This document shows, piece after piece, positions 7,012 to 15,662 of a DNA stretch of 15,662 bases (the stretch's first letter is position 1; the number at the start of each line of letters is the position of its first letter). The position numbers and the translations under genes were made by a program. The notes below the pieces were generated by a model. The model searched no databases and was not told the origin of the DNA. It saw nothing but the letters and a program-made list of their open reading frames with translations. This stretch comes from CAWULT01 sp963923455 (lineage in GTDB: Bacteria > Acidobacteriota > Vicinamibacteria > Vicinamibacterales > UBA2999), in assembly GCA_963923455.1 (NCBI GenBank), contig CAWULT010000111.1:1-15662 (forward strand), in the 5' to 3' direction.

Positions 7012-10000
7012 TCACCTCAAGCTTACCGAACCCGCACCGCAGATCGCCTCGACCGCCGACACGAGCTGTGTCGAGGGACGCACGCGGATCTGCGCGTTGA
7101 CGTCGACGCGGACGCGCAGGCGCCGGTCGTCCTGGCACAGTTCCAGGTCGAACGCCACGCGGCGGTCGCCCTTGTGCTGCGCGAACACGTCCCACAGGCG
7201 CTCGAAGGTGTCGCGGCCGTGCGGCGGCGTCGACAGCCGGATCGCCACCGACGTCGCGAGCCGCTCGCGCACCATCTCGATCGGCGTGATCTCCGAGGCC
7301 AGAATCCGGACCGATTCGTCGTCGCGCTCGAACTTGCCCTTGACCAGCACCATCCTGCCGCCCTCGGCCAGGTGACCGTGCTGCTTGAACGTCTCGGGGA
7401 ACACCACGACCTCGATACTGCCGCCGGCGTCGTCGAGCATGAAGACGCACATGCGATCGCCCTTCCGGGTCTTGAGCGGCCGCAACCCGCTGACGATGCC
7501 GCCGACCGACACCTCCTCCGCCACCTTGCCCACCGGTGGCGGTGCCGACTCGGGTGCCGCGGCCGGCACGTCGTCGTCGGTCTCCTCGCGCTTCGGCACG
7601 AGGTCCGTCGTCGTCTTCGCGCCGTAGAGGCGCAGGTCCTCCGCGTAGCTGTCGATCGGGTGCCCGCTCCAGTAGAGCCCGAGCGACTCCTTCTCGAAGG
7701 CGAGCTGGTCGATCTCCGACCACGGGGCGACGTCCGGCAGCGCCACCACCGGCGCCGACGCCTCCCCGGCGCCTCCTCCGAACAGATCGGCCTGCCCCAG
7801 GTCCTTGTCCCGCTGCGTGCGGCTGCCGTGCTCGCAGGCGCCGTCGATCGCCGCAAACAGCTGGGCCCGCAGTCTGGCCAGCGGCACGTCCGGCCGTGGC
7901 GACAGTGAGTCGTACGCCCCCGACTTCACCAGTGCCTCGAACACGCGCTTGTTCGCGATGCGCATATCGAGGATCTCGCAGAGGGCGTGCAGTGACGGAA
8001 TCCGGCCGCCCAGCCGGGCGCGCGCCTCGAGAATGGCGTTGATGGCGCCCTCGCCGAGCCCCTTGATCGCCGTCAGGCCGAACCGCACCGCGTCGGCGTC
8101 CTTGTCGACCGAGAAATTCAGCTGGCTGCGGTTGATGTCGGGCGGCAGAATCCGGATGCCTCGGTCGCGTGCCTCCGCCAGGTACATCGCCAGCTTCTCG
8201 GTGTTCTGCGCCTCGATGGTCAGCAGGGCCGCCGTGAAGTGCTTGGGGTAGTTCGCCTTCAGATACGCGGTCTGGTAGGCCAGGAACGCGTAGGCTGTCG
8301 AGTGCGACTTGTTGAAGCCGTACCCGGCGAAGTACTCCATCAGGTCGAACAGCTTGCCGGCCTTCTTCTCGTTGAACCCCTTGGCGACGGCGCCGGCCAT
8401 GAAGTCGGCGCGCATCTTGGCCATGACCTTCGGGTCCTTCTTGCCCATCGCCTTGCGCAGCATGTCGGCCTGGGCGAGCGAGAAGCCCGCCAGCGCCTGC
8501 GCGATGAGCATCACCTGCTCCTGATACGCGATGACACCGTAGGTGTCGCTCAGGATCGGCTCGAGCTCCTTGAAGTCGTACGTGACCTCCTTCTGACCCT
8601 GCTTGCGCGCGATGTAGTCGTCCACCATGCCCGACTTGAGCGGGCCGGGGCGATAGAGGGCGTTGAGCGCGATCAGGTCGTCGAGCCGGTCCGGCTTGGC
8701 CTTGCGGAGCAGTTCACGCATGCCGGACGACTCGAACTGGAAGATGCCGTAGGCCGCACCCTCCTGGAACAGCCGGTAGGTCTTCGCGTCGTCGAGCGTG
8801 ACGTTGTCGATGTCGAGGTCGAAGCCCTCGGTCCGCTTGATCTCCTCGAGCGCGTCGTGAATCAGCGTCAGCGTGCTCAGCCCGAGGAAGTCCATCTTCA
8901 GGAGGCCGACCCGCTCGACCTCCTTCATGTTCCACTGCGTGACGATTTCGTCGCGCGCCCCCTTGTAGAGCGGCGCGTAGTCGGTGATCGGCCCTGGCGC
9001 GATCACGACGCCGGCGGCGTGCACCGAGGCATGGCGCGACATGCCCTCGAGACGCTTGCCGATCTCGATGACCTCCTTGACCTTCGGGTCCTTCGCCACC
9101 ATGTCCTTGAGGACCGGGTTCTCGGCAAGGGCCTTGTCCAGCGTCATGTCGAGCGCCGCCGGAATCTGCTTGGCGATGCCATTGACGTCGGCGTAGGGCA
9201 TGTCGAGCGCGCGACCCACGTCGCGCACGACGGCCTTCGCCTTCATCGTCCCGAACGTGATGATCTGCGCGACGTTCTCGCGCCCGTACTTGCGGGTGAC
9301 GTACTCGATCACCTCGCCCCGGCGACGCTCGCAGAAGTCGACGTCGATATCGGGCATCGACACGCGCTCGGGGTTGAGGAAGCGTTCGAACAGCAGGTCG
9401 TAGTGGATCGGATCGACGTCGGTGATGCGCAGGCACCAGGCGACGAGCGACCCGGCCGCGGAGCCACGGCCCGGCCCCACCGGAATGCCCTGCTCACGCC
9501 CGTACCGGATGAAGTCCCAGACGATCAGGAAGTAGCCGGTATAGCCCATCTTCCTGATCATCGCGATCTCGTAGTCGAGGCGCGCGGCGTACTCGTCGAG
9601 CGTGTGGCGAAGCGAGCCGGCTGACTGCAGCTGCTGCAGGCGCGGCAGGCGCTGGGCGAAGCCCTCGCGGGCGACGTGCTCGAAGTACTGGTCGAGCGTC
9701 ATGCCGTCGGGCACGCCGAAGGTCGGCAGGTGGTTCGTGCCCTTCGGAATCCTGACGTCGCAGCGCTCCGCGACGAGCAGCGTGTTCCGGAGCGCGTCCT
9801 CGTGCCCGCGGAACACGTTGGCCATCTGCTCGGCGGTCTTCAGGAAGAACTGATCGCCCGTGTAGCGCAGCCGCTTCTCGTCGTTGACCGTCTTGCCCGA
9901 TCCGATGCACAGCAGAATGTCGTGCGGCTGGTAGTCGCCCTGACGCAGGTAGTGGACGTCGTTGGTGGCCACGAGCGGCAGGGCGAGCTCGCGCGCCAGC

Positions 10001-10575
10001 GGGATCAGCCCCTTGTTGACGACCTTCTGCTCCTCGATGCCCTGATACTGCATCTCGAGGAAGAAGTTGTCCGGCCCGAGGATGTCCCGCAGCCGGGCGG
10101 CGGCCTCGAGCGCCTGCTGCGCCTGCTCCACCTTGAGGGCGCTCGCGACCTCGCCCTTCAGGCAGCTGCTCAGCCCGATCAGCCCCTTCGAATGCCGGGC
10201 CAGCAGTTCCTTGTCGATCCGGGGACGGTAGTAGAACCCCTCCGTGTAGCCGGCCGACGACAGCTTGATGAGGTTCTGCCAGCCCTCGTAGGTCTCGGCC
10301 AGCAGCACCAGGTGGTTCGTCTCGGTCTGCGGCCCGCTCTTGTCGAACCGGCTGCCCTGGGCGACGTAGACCTCGCAGCCGAGAATCGGCTTGAGCCCAC
10401 GGTCGCGGGCGTGGTCGTGGAAGACCACGGACGAGAACATGTTGCCGTGCTCGGTGACGGCGAGCGCCGGCATCTTGAGCTTGACGGCCTCGTCGAGCAG
10501 CTCGTCGACGCGGCACGCGCCGTCGAGCAGCGAGAACTCGGTGTGCAGATGGAGGTGGACGAATTCAGCGGCCAT
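7012..10575 (-). CDS. dnaE: DNA polymerase III subunit alpha (replicative polymerase)
   Basis: 1187 residues, the usual DnaE1 length. The PHP domain (1 to about 215) starts FVHLHLHTEFSLLDG. It keeps nine candidate metal ligands: His9, His11, Asp18, His43, Glu68, His88, Cys138, Asp206 and His208. The polymerase core carries GPGRGSAAGSLVAW (367-380), PDIDVDF (408-414, catalytic Asp411 and Asp413) and GLLKMDFLGL (557-566, Asp562). Next come the fingers and helix-hairpin-helix region. An internal beta-clamp-binding motif, GQADLF (927-932), is followed by SLGLYWSGHPIDSY and a C-terminal OB fold (about 1022-1100, VGGIVSGLRPLKTRKGDRM). The ATG is preceded by AGGGAA with a 5-base spacer. It sits between guaA and accA. 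An intact PHP site suggests built-in proofreading, as known for mycobacterial DnaE1, unlike E. coli. Confidence 0.98.
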   Translation of the reverse strand: MAAEFVHLHLHTEFSLLDGACRVDELLDEAVKLKMPALAVTEHGNMFSSVVFHDHARDRGLKPILGCEVYVAQGSRFDKSGPQTETNHLVLLAETYEGWQNLIKLSSAGYTEGFYYRPRIDKELLARHSKGLIGLSSCLKGEVASALKVEQAQQALEAAARLRDILGPDNFFLEMQYQGIEEQKVVNKGLIPLARELALPLVATNDVHYLRQGDYQPHDILLCIGSGKTVNDEKRLRYTGDQFFLKTAEQMANVFRGHEDALRNTLLVAERCDVRIPKGTNHLPTFGVPDGMTLDQYFEHVAREGFAQRLPRLQQLQSAGSLRHTLDEYAARLDYEIAMIRKMGYTGYFLIVWDFIRYGREQGIPVGPGRGSAAGSLVAWCLRITDVDPIHYDLLFERFLNPERVSMPDIDVDFCERRRGEVIEYVTRKYGRENVAQIITFGTMKAKAVVRDVGRALDMPYADVNGIAKQIPAALDMTLDKALAENPVLKDMVAKDPKVKEVIEIGKRLEGMSRHASVHAAGVVIAPGPITDYAPLYKGARDEIVTQWNMKEVERVGLLKMDFLGLSTLTLIHDALEEIKRTEGFDLDIDNVTLDDAKTYRLFQEGAAYGIFQFESSGMRELLRKAKPDRLDDLIALNALYRPGPLKSGMVDDYIARKQGQKEVTYDFKELEPILSDTYGVIAYQEQVMLIAQALAGFSLAQADMLRKAMGKKDPKVMAKMRADFMAGAVAKGFNEKKAGKLFDLMEYFAGYGFNKSHSTAYAFLAYQTAYLKANYPKHFTAALLTIEAQNTEKLAMYLAEARDRGIRILPPDINRSQLNFSVDKDADAVRFGLTAIKGLGEGAINAILEARARLGGRIPSLHALCEILDMRIANKRVFEALVKSGAYDSLSPRPDVPLARLRAQLFAAIDGACEHGSRTQRDKDLGQADLFGGGAGEASAPVVALPDVAPWSEIDQLAFEKESLGLYWSGHPIDSYAEDLRLYGAKTTTDLVPKREETDDDVPAAAPESAPPPVGKVAEEVSVGGIVSGLRPLKTRKGDRMCVFMLDDAGGSIEVVVFPETFKQHGHLAEGGRMVLVKGKFERDDESVRILASEITPIEMVRERLATSVAIRLSTPPHGRDTFERLWDVFAQHKGDRRVAFDLELCQDDRRLRVRVDVNAQIRVRPSTQLVSAVEAICGAGSVSLR

Positions 10576-10600
10576 CGTGGTTCCCTGGACGCGCCCGCTC

Positions 10601-10614
10601 GGGCCTCGCGGCCC
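10601..10614 (-). repeat. Short GC hairpin with GCGA loop between guaA and dnaE
   Basis: On the transcribed strand GGGCC, loop GCGA (GNRA type), GGCCC form a 5-bp stem within the 57-bp guaA–dnaE gap. No T-run follows. It is weak evidence of RNA structure in the leader of dnaE and could arise by chance at this GC content. The rest of the gap shows only the AGGGAA ribosome-binding site (10581-10586). Confidence 0.3.
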
Positions 10615-10632
10615 TCGCGCAGACCCTTCGTG

Positions 10633-12177
<1,545 letters not shown>

Positions 12178-12179
12178 GA

Positions 12180-12208
12180 TCAACAGGCTCGGCAGGAGCC
12201 GCTATTAT
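12180..12208 (+). promoter_or_regulatory. Predicted promoter for the propeller gene, sharing its -10 with guaA
   Basis: On the plus strand TCAACA (12180-12185, 4 of 6 matches to TTGACA) lies 17 bases before TATTAT (12203-12208, 5 of 6). This -10 overlaps the guaA -10 on the other strand. A start about 7 bases on would fall near 12215, at the GTG codons, so the transcript might be almost leaderless. The AGGAG at 12194-12198 would then lie upstream of the start of transcription and would not serve as a ribosome-binding site. Confidence 0.4.
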
Positions 12209-12234
12209 AAGTGTGGTGCGACTCGAACGCTCAA
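12204..12234 (-). promoter_or_regulatory. Predicted sigma-70-type promoter for guaA (and possibly the downstream run)
   Basis: Read on the minus strand, a perfect TATAAT (12209-12204) lies 19 bases from TTGAGC (12234-12229), which matches the -35 consensus at 4 of 6 positions. A start about 7 bases past the -10 would be near 12197 and give a leader of some 14-20 bases. It is a conspicuous AT-rich stretch in very GC-rich surroundings and lies exactly between the divergent genes. It is the only clear promoter seen upstream of the seven-gene run. Confidence 0.6.
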
Positions 12235-13442
12235 CCGGTTGCGGCATCATCTTGACGTTGGCGCTAGCGCTTGTTGGGTCGGTCGTACGCCCTGCGCCGC
12301 TCCAGGCCGGCCAGACGGCGCGCCGGACCCGCCCGCTGCCGCCGCCCTCACCACTGCCGGCCGACGCCGCCTGGACCGTCGAGCTGCCCGCGCTGCCCGC
12401 CGCCGGCGGCGCGATGGACGCCGCCCGCGTCTACGTGCCCACGCAGGACGGCCAGCTCGTCGCGCTCGAGCGCGAGACCGGCCAGCGCGCCTGGTCGGCC
12501 GAGCTGCGCCTGACGCGGCCGCCCGTGCTCGCCGGCGGGCATCTGCTCGGGTCGACCGGCGAAGCGCTCGTCTCGCTCGATCCCGCCACCGGGACGCGCC
12601 GCTGGGCGACGCCCGCGGGCGCCGCCGCCATGACCCTCCAGCCCAGTCCGGACGGCACGGTCGTGGTGACGGTCGCGCACGACCGGATTCAGGCCTTCCA
12701 GGTCGAGAGCGGTGAGCGGCTCTGGGAGCGGCCGATCGAAACGACGGGCCCGCGGCTGCCGGCCGTGGTTGCGCCCGAGGCAGCCTATGTCGCCACGGGC
12801 GACGGCCGCCTGATCAGCGTCTCGCTGGCTGACGGATCCCCGCGGTGGACCCGGACGTTGCCGGGGGACCTCGGCCAGCCGCTCGCGGCGGCGGGCACCG
12901 TCTTCGTGGGTTCCACCGGGAATCAGTTCCACGCGCTCGACGGCGGCGACGGGCACGTCCGGTGGTCGTGGCGGACCGGCGGCGACGTCGTCGGCGCCGC
13001 GGCCGGGACGCAACTCATGTTCTTCGTCGCGCTCGACAACATCCTGCGAGCCGTCAACCCAGGCAACGGCCATCAGCGCTGGAAGCAGGCGCTGCCGACG
13101 CGCGCGCTCGCACCGCCGGTCGCCCTCGCCGGTCACGTGGTGGTGGCGGGTCTCGATCCGGCCCTGTCGTCTTTCGACGCGCTGACGGGCTCGGCCGACG
13201 GCACCTTCGCCGTCCCGACCATCGCCGACGCCGGCGCGCCAGCCGAGATCCTGGGCCAACCCCTGGTGGACGTCGCGTTGAAGCCGTTCCGGGTGTCGAG
13301 CGTCGTCGTGCTGCGTGACGGGCGCGTCGTGGCCCTGCGCGCCCAGTCCATGCTGTTCCGGGAGCCGGTGCCCGTGCCGCTCCCGGCGCTGCCGGGCCGC
13401 GTGCTGGGCCGGGAGCCGGCGCCACAACTCGCCCTCCCCTAG
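12213..13442 (+). CDS. Secreted PQQ-type beta-propeller repeat protein, function unknown
   Basis: About 409 residues. The N-terminus is a probable signal peptide: VVRLERS, hydrophobic core GIILTLALALVGSVV, and likely cleavage after LQA at about residue 32. There is no lipobox. The mature part is a series of PQQ/WD-like propeller repeats of the 'DGxLxALDxxTGxxxW' type, with closing Trp at about 94, 131, 171, 212, 251 and 290 (GQRAW, GTRRW, GERLW, GSPRW, GHVRW, GHQRW). Seven or eight blades are likely. No PQQ-dehydrogenase active-site signature is seen, so an enzymatic role is unlikely; a BamB-like scaffold is possible but unproven. The start is uncertain: GTG at 12213 or 12216, with AGGAG 14-17 bases upstream, farther than usual. 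The frame stays open upstream but there overlaps guaA. It is divergent from guaA and convergent with the aminotransferase gene. Confidence 0.85.
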   Translation: MVRLERSTGCGIILTLALALVGSVVRPAPLQAGQTARRTRPLPPPSPLPADAAWTVELPALPAAGGAMDAARVYVPTQDGQLVALERETGQRAWSAELRLTRPPVLAGGHLLGSTGEALVSLDPATGTRRWATPAGAAAMTLQPSPDGTVVVTVAHDRIQAFQVESGERLWERPIETTGPRLPAVVAPEAAYVATGDGRLISVSLADGSPRWTRTLPGDLGQPLAAAGTVFVGSTGNQFHALDGGDGHVRWSWRTGGDVVGAAAGTQLMFFVALDNILRAVNPGNGHQRWKQALPTRALAPPVALAGHVVVAGLDPALSSFDALTGSADGTFAVPTIADAGAPAEILGQPLVDVALKPFRVSSVVVLRDGRVVALRAQSMLFREPVPVPLPALPGRVLGREPAPQLALP

Positions 13443-13461
13443 GGCCGGGCCGAAGCCGGCC
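13443..13461. terminator. Hairpin between convergent genes, possible bidirectional terminator
   Basis: GGCCGG (13443-13448), loop GCCGAAG, CCGGCC (13456-13461) form a perfect 6-bp stem right after the propeller stop codon and 13 bp before the aminotransferase stop codon on the other strand. The position suits a shared terminator for converging transcripts. No T-run is present on either side, so intrinsic termination is not shown. The rest of this 32-bp gap holds nothing else I can name. Confidence 0.4.
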
Positions 13462-13474
13462 GCCGACGACGCGG

Positions 13475-14695
13475 CTATCCGCGTGCCGCCGCCATCGCGG
13501 CAGCCAGGCGCCTCGCCCCGGTCCGGATGCCCTCGAGCGACGGCGCGGAAAACGACAGCCGGATGGTGTCGTGCCCCGTACCGTCGACGAAGAAGGCACT
13601 CCCGACGACGAAGATGAGCCGTTCGGCCATCGCCCGCTCCAGCAGCGACGTATCGACGACACCCGGCGGCAGCGTCGCCCACAGGAAGAAGCCGCCTTTC
13701 GGGGTGGACCAGGTCAGCGCGCCGCCGAGGTGTTCCCGGAGCGAGGCCTCCATCAGGTCGCGCTTCTCGCGGTAGACCGCGCGCAGCCGCGGGCCGATGC
13801 GGTCGACGAGGCCCCGCCGAAGCGCCTCGTGCACGAACCGCTGGTCGAGGACGCCCGAGGTCAAGTCGACCGACTGCTTCGCCGTCTCGAACCGGTCCGA
13901 CAGCTCCGGCGGCGCCACGAGCCAGCCGACGCGGAACCCGGGTGCGAGCGTCTTGGAAAAGGAGCTCGCGTAGATCACCTGCCCCGACGGATCGTCCGCG
14001 CGCAGTGGCCGCGTCTCCTCCGGCTGCACCACGTCCTCGAAATACAGCGACCCATACGGATCGTCCTCGAGGATCAGGACGTCCCGGCGCGCCGCCCAGT
14101 CGAGCAGCGACCGGCGCTTCCCGAGTCCGAGCAGCCGGCCCGTGGGATTCTGGAAGTTCGGGACGAGGTACAGCAGCTTCACGTGCCGGCCCTCGGACCG
14201 CGCCTGCTGCCACACCCTGTCGAGGTCGTCGAGCGCGATGCCGTCTTCGTCCTGCCGGACGCCCCGGAGGGTGGCCCGCGCGTTGGCGAACGCCGCGATG
14301 GCGCCAGTGAAGGTCGGCAGTTCCACCAGCACGACGTCGCCCGGATCGAGCAGCACCCGTGCGACCAGGTCGATGCCCTGCTGCGACCCCGTCGTCACCA
14401 GGATGTCCTCGGCCTGGGCGTGAATGCCTCGGGCTTCGAGGACGCCGAGCAACGACTCGAGCAGCGGCGCGTGGCCGCGCGTCGGCCCGTACTGCAGCGT
14501 GTTGCCGTCGACACCCGTCAGCAGGTCCGACGCAATTTCCCGGAGTTCCGGCCACGGAAACGAAGGCGCGTCCGGATACCCGGCCGCGAACGACACCAGC
14601 TCGCTCTCCTTCGCCGCAACCGCGCCCATCCGACGGATGGCCGACTCCTGGAGCTGCCGGCCCGTCGCCGACAGGAACTGATCGTAACTGGTCAT
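13475..14695 (-). CDS. PLP-dependent aminotransferase, class I/II (2-aminoadipate/aromatic type)
   Basis: 406-residue fold-type I aminotransferase of the group that includes LysN and the aminotransferase half of MocR regulators. Visible features are the N-terminal SFAAGYPDAPSFPW (substrate loop), LQYGPTRGHAPLLE (67-80), TTGSQQGIDLVAR (101-113), PNFQNPTG (179-186, Asn183), EDDPYG (210-215, Asp211 for the pyridine nitrogen and Tyr214), SSFSKTLAPGFRVGW (244-258) with Lys248 as the Schiff-base lysine, and Arg379 in TIRLSFS for the substrate carboxylate. No winged-helix DNA-binding domain precedes it, so it is an enzyme and not a MocR regulator. The ATG has GAGG four bases upstream. The longer open frame to 15643 is a shadow of the membrane-protein gene, which ends 20 bp upstream and is probably co-transcribed. 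The amino-acid substrate cannot be read from the sequence. Confidence 0.93.
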   Translation of the reverse strand: MTSYDQFLSATGRQLQESAIRRMGAVAAKESELVSFAAGYPDAPSFPWPELREIASDLLTGVDGNTLQYGPTRGHAPLLESLLGVLEARGIHAQAEDILVTTGSQQGIDLVARVLLDPGDVVLVELPTFTGAIAAFANARATLRGVRQDEDGIALDDLDRVWQQARSEGRHVKLLYLVPNFQNPTGRLLGLGKRRSLLDWAARRDVLILEDDPYGSLYFEDVVQPEETRPLRADDPSGQVIYASSFSKTLAPGFRVGWLVAPPELSDRFETAKQSVDLTSGVLDQRFVHEALRRGLVDRIGPRLRAVYREKRDLMEASLREHLGGALTWSTPKGGFFLWATLPPGVVDTSLLERAMAERLIFVVGSAFFVDGTGHDTIRLSFSAPSLEGIRTGARRLAAAMAAARG

Positions 14696-14715
14696 GACAC
14701 CTCGTACCGGCGTGA

Positions 14716-15615
14716 TCAGGGTCCCGCGGCGCCGATCGCGCCGAAGGCCTCGGCCGCACGCCGCGCCGGCGACGCGTCCATGTACCCGCGATAGAGCGTC
14801 AAGTACGCCCCGATCGCGGAGAGCGCGATGTACTGGAACACGATGACCCGCAGCAGCCACGCCAGCAACTGCAGCGGCCACACGGCCAGGCCGACCAACG
14901 GCACCCAGCCCACCAGACCGAGCGCGGCCGTGACCATCAAGGACGCGGCCGTGGCCACCACGACCACGGCGAGCACGACGGCGAAGACGCCCAGCACGTC
15001 GCGGCCACAATGCCGGAAGAACCCCATCACCCGGCGCACCGCGGCAACCACCCCGCAGTCCTCGGCCGCGATGGCCACCTGCACCAGCAGGTACAGGAAG
15101 TTGATCGTCGTGATCCAGAGCACGAAGGCCACCGTGACCAGGATGGCCCCGCCGAGCCCGTCGGCGGCGTCGCCGCGACGGACGACCGCACCGAGGTAGA
15201 CGAGCGCCGAGAGCGCATAGACGGTGAACAGCCCGACACCGAGCACGGCATACCGCCGGAAGAGGGCCGCCGACAGGTCGAGAAATCGCTCCGGCACGAA
15301 TCGGTTGTTCTCGATCAGCGCGGCCGGCATCAACGGAGGCTCCTCGATCCGCCCTGCGTGCCGTTCGGCCTCGACCATGACGCCGACGGCGCCCGCCTTC
15401 ACGAGGAACACGAGCACGGAGCCGCCAGCGGAGGCCAGCGCGATGGCGGACACGAAGCCGGCGACGACGAACGGGCGCGACAGCAGGAGGCCGGCGACGG
15501 TCGTGACCAGATCGCGCGCCTCGAGGCTGAGGAGCGCCGAGGGCTCGGCGCCGACGACGAGTGCCACCAGGACGATGCCGCCGACGAGCGGCACGGCCAC
15601 GACGAGCTTGAACAA
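14716..15615 (-). CDS. Multi-pass membrane protein of unknown function (5' end uncertain)
   Basis: About 299 residues from a TTG at 15615, and very hydrophobic. Likely membrane segments lie at about 3-22, 49-72, 122-144, 155-183, 206-232 and 236-272, the last perhaps two. A polar loop lies at 82-120 (ERHAGRIEEPP, ENNRFVPERFLDL). The pattern AAEDCGVVAAVRRVMGFFR before a membrane segment recalls families in which a short amphipathic helix repeats ahead of each pair of spans, as in GPDPase-type membrane domains; this is only a resemblance. The 5' end is unclear. The frame stays open to the window edge, but those 15 codons include four successive A/T-ending ones, unlike the rest. In another frame an ATG at 15643 has GAGG eight bases upstream and would join this frame if one base were removed near 15617. 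It is followed 20 bp later by the aminotransferase gene. Confidence 0.8.
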   Translation of the reverse strand: MFKLVVAVPLVGGIVLVALVVGAEPSALLSLEARDLVTTVAGLLLSRPFVVAGFVSAIALASAGGSVLVFLVKAGAVGVMVEAERHAGRIEEPPLMPAALIENNRFVPERFLDLSAALFRRYAVLGVGLFTVYALSALVYLGAVVRRGDAADGLGGAILVTVAFVLWITTINFLYLLVQVAIAAEDCGVVAAVRRVMGFFRHCGRDVLGVFAVVLAVVVVATAASLMVTAALGLVGWVPLVGLAVWPLQLLAWLLRVIVFQYIALSAIGAYLTLYRGYMDASPARRAAEAFGAIGAAGP

Positions 15616-15662
15616 CGAGTCGGCCGAGTGCGTGCGGGAACATGAACCACGCCTCGGCGCCC

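Noticed and set aside
6974..7723. N-terminal extension of accA reaching back into dnaE
   Set aside because: The extra 250 codons overlap dnaE in another frame and look like shadow. AccA homologues start near MPPETLEFEE, giving the normal length of about 320.
12348..14759. Minus-strand open frame of 803 codons across the propeller and aminotransferase genes
   Set aside because: It is antisense to the propeller gene and out of frame in the aminotransferase gene, with Arg/Gly/Ala-rich shadow composition.
14696..15643. N-terminal extension of the aminotransferase into the membrane-protein gene
   Set aside because: It is an Arg/Gly-rich shadow of the membrane-protein frame. The ATG at 14695 has a Shine-Dalgarno and matches the family start.

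Overview
The window is GC-rich DNA packed with housekeeping genes. It comes from a Gram-negative, LPS-transporting bacterium. Uniform high GC, the order recJ–lptC/A–lptB–rpoN and the style of the proteins suggest Acidobacteriota, perhaps Vicinamibacteria. That placement is inference, because no rRNA or other marker lies in the window.

The left 12 kb is one minus-strand run of seven genes, in transcription order: guaA (GMP synthase), dnaE (Pol III alpha), accA (acetyl-CoA carboxylase alpha), recJ (ssDNA exonuclease), a long LptC–LptA-like fusion, lptB (LPS-export ATPase) and rpoN (sigma-54, cut by the left edge). Gaps are 57 bp or less, and recJ and lptC overlap in an ATGA, so the run looks like an operon. 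It links nucleotide supply, replication and repair, fatty-acid synthesis, LPS transport and sigma-54 transcription. The pairs dnaE–accA and lptB–rpoN are conserved neighbours in many bacteria.

guaA is divergent from a plus-strand gene for a secreted PQQ-type beta-propeller protein. The 35 bp between their starts hold an AT-rich core that reads as a -10 element on both strands. The propeller gene converges on a minus-strand pair: a fold-type I PLP aminotransferase, preceded by a multi-pass membrane protein whose 5' end lies at the right edge and may be frameshifted.

I found no rRNA, tRNA, mobile element, CRISPR array, phage gene or defence system, and nothing that looks like a wholly undescribed system. 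The points worth a second look are the symmetric divergent promoter, the LptC–LptA fusion, the complete set of PHP metal ligands in DnaE, a strong hairpin between dnaE and accA, and the possible frameshift at the right edge. No gap between genes exceeds 60 bp.
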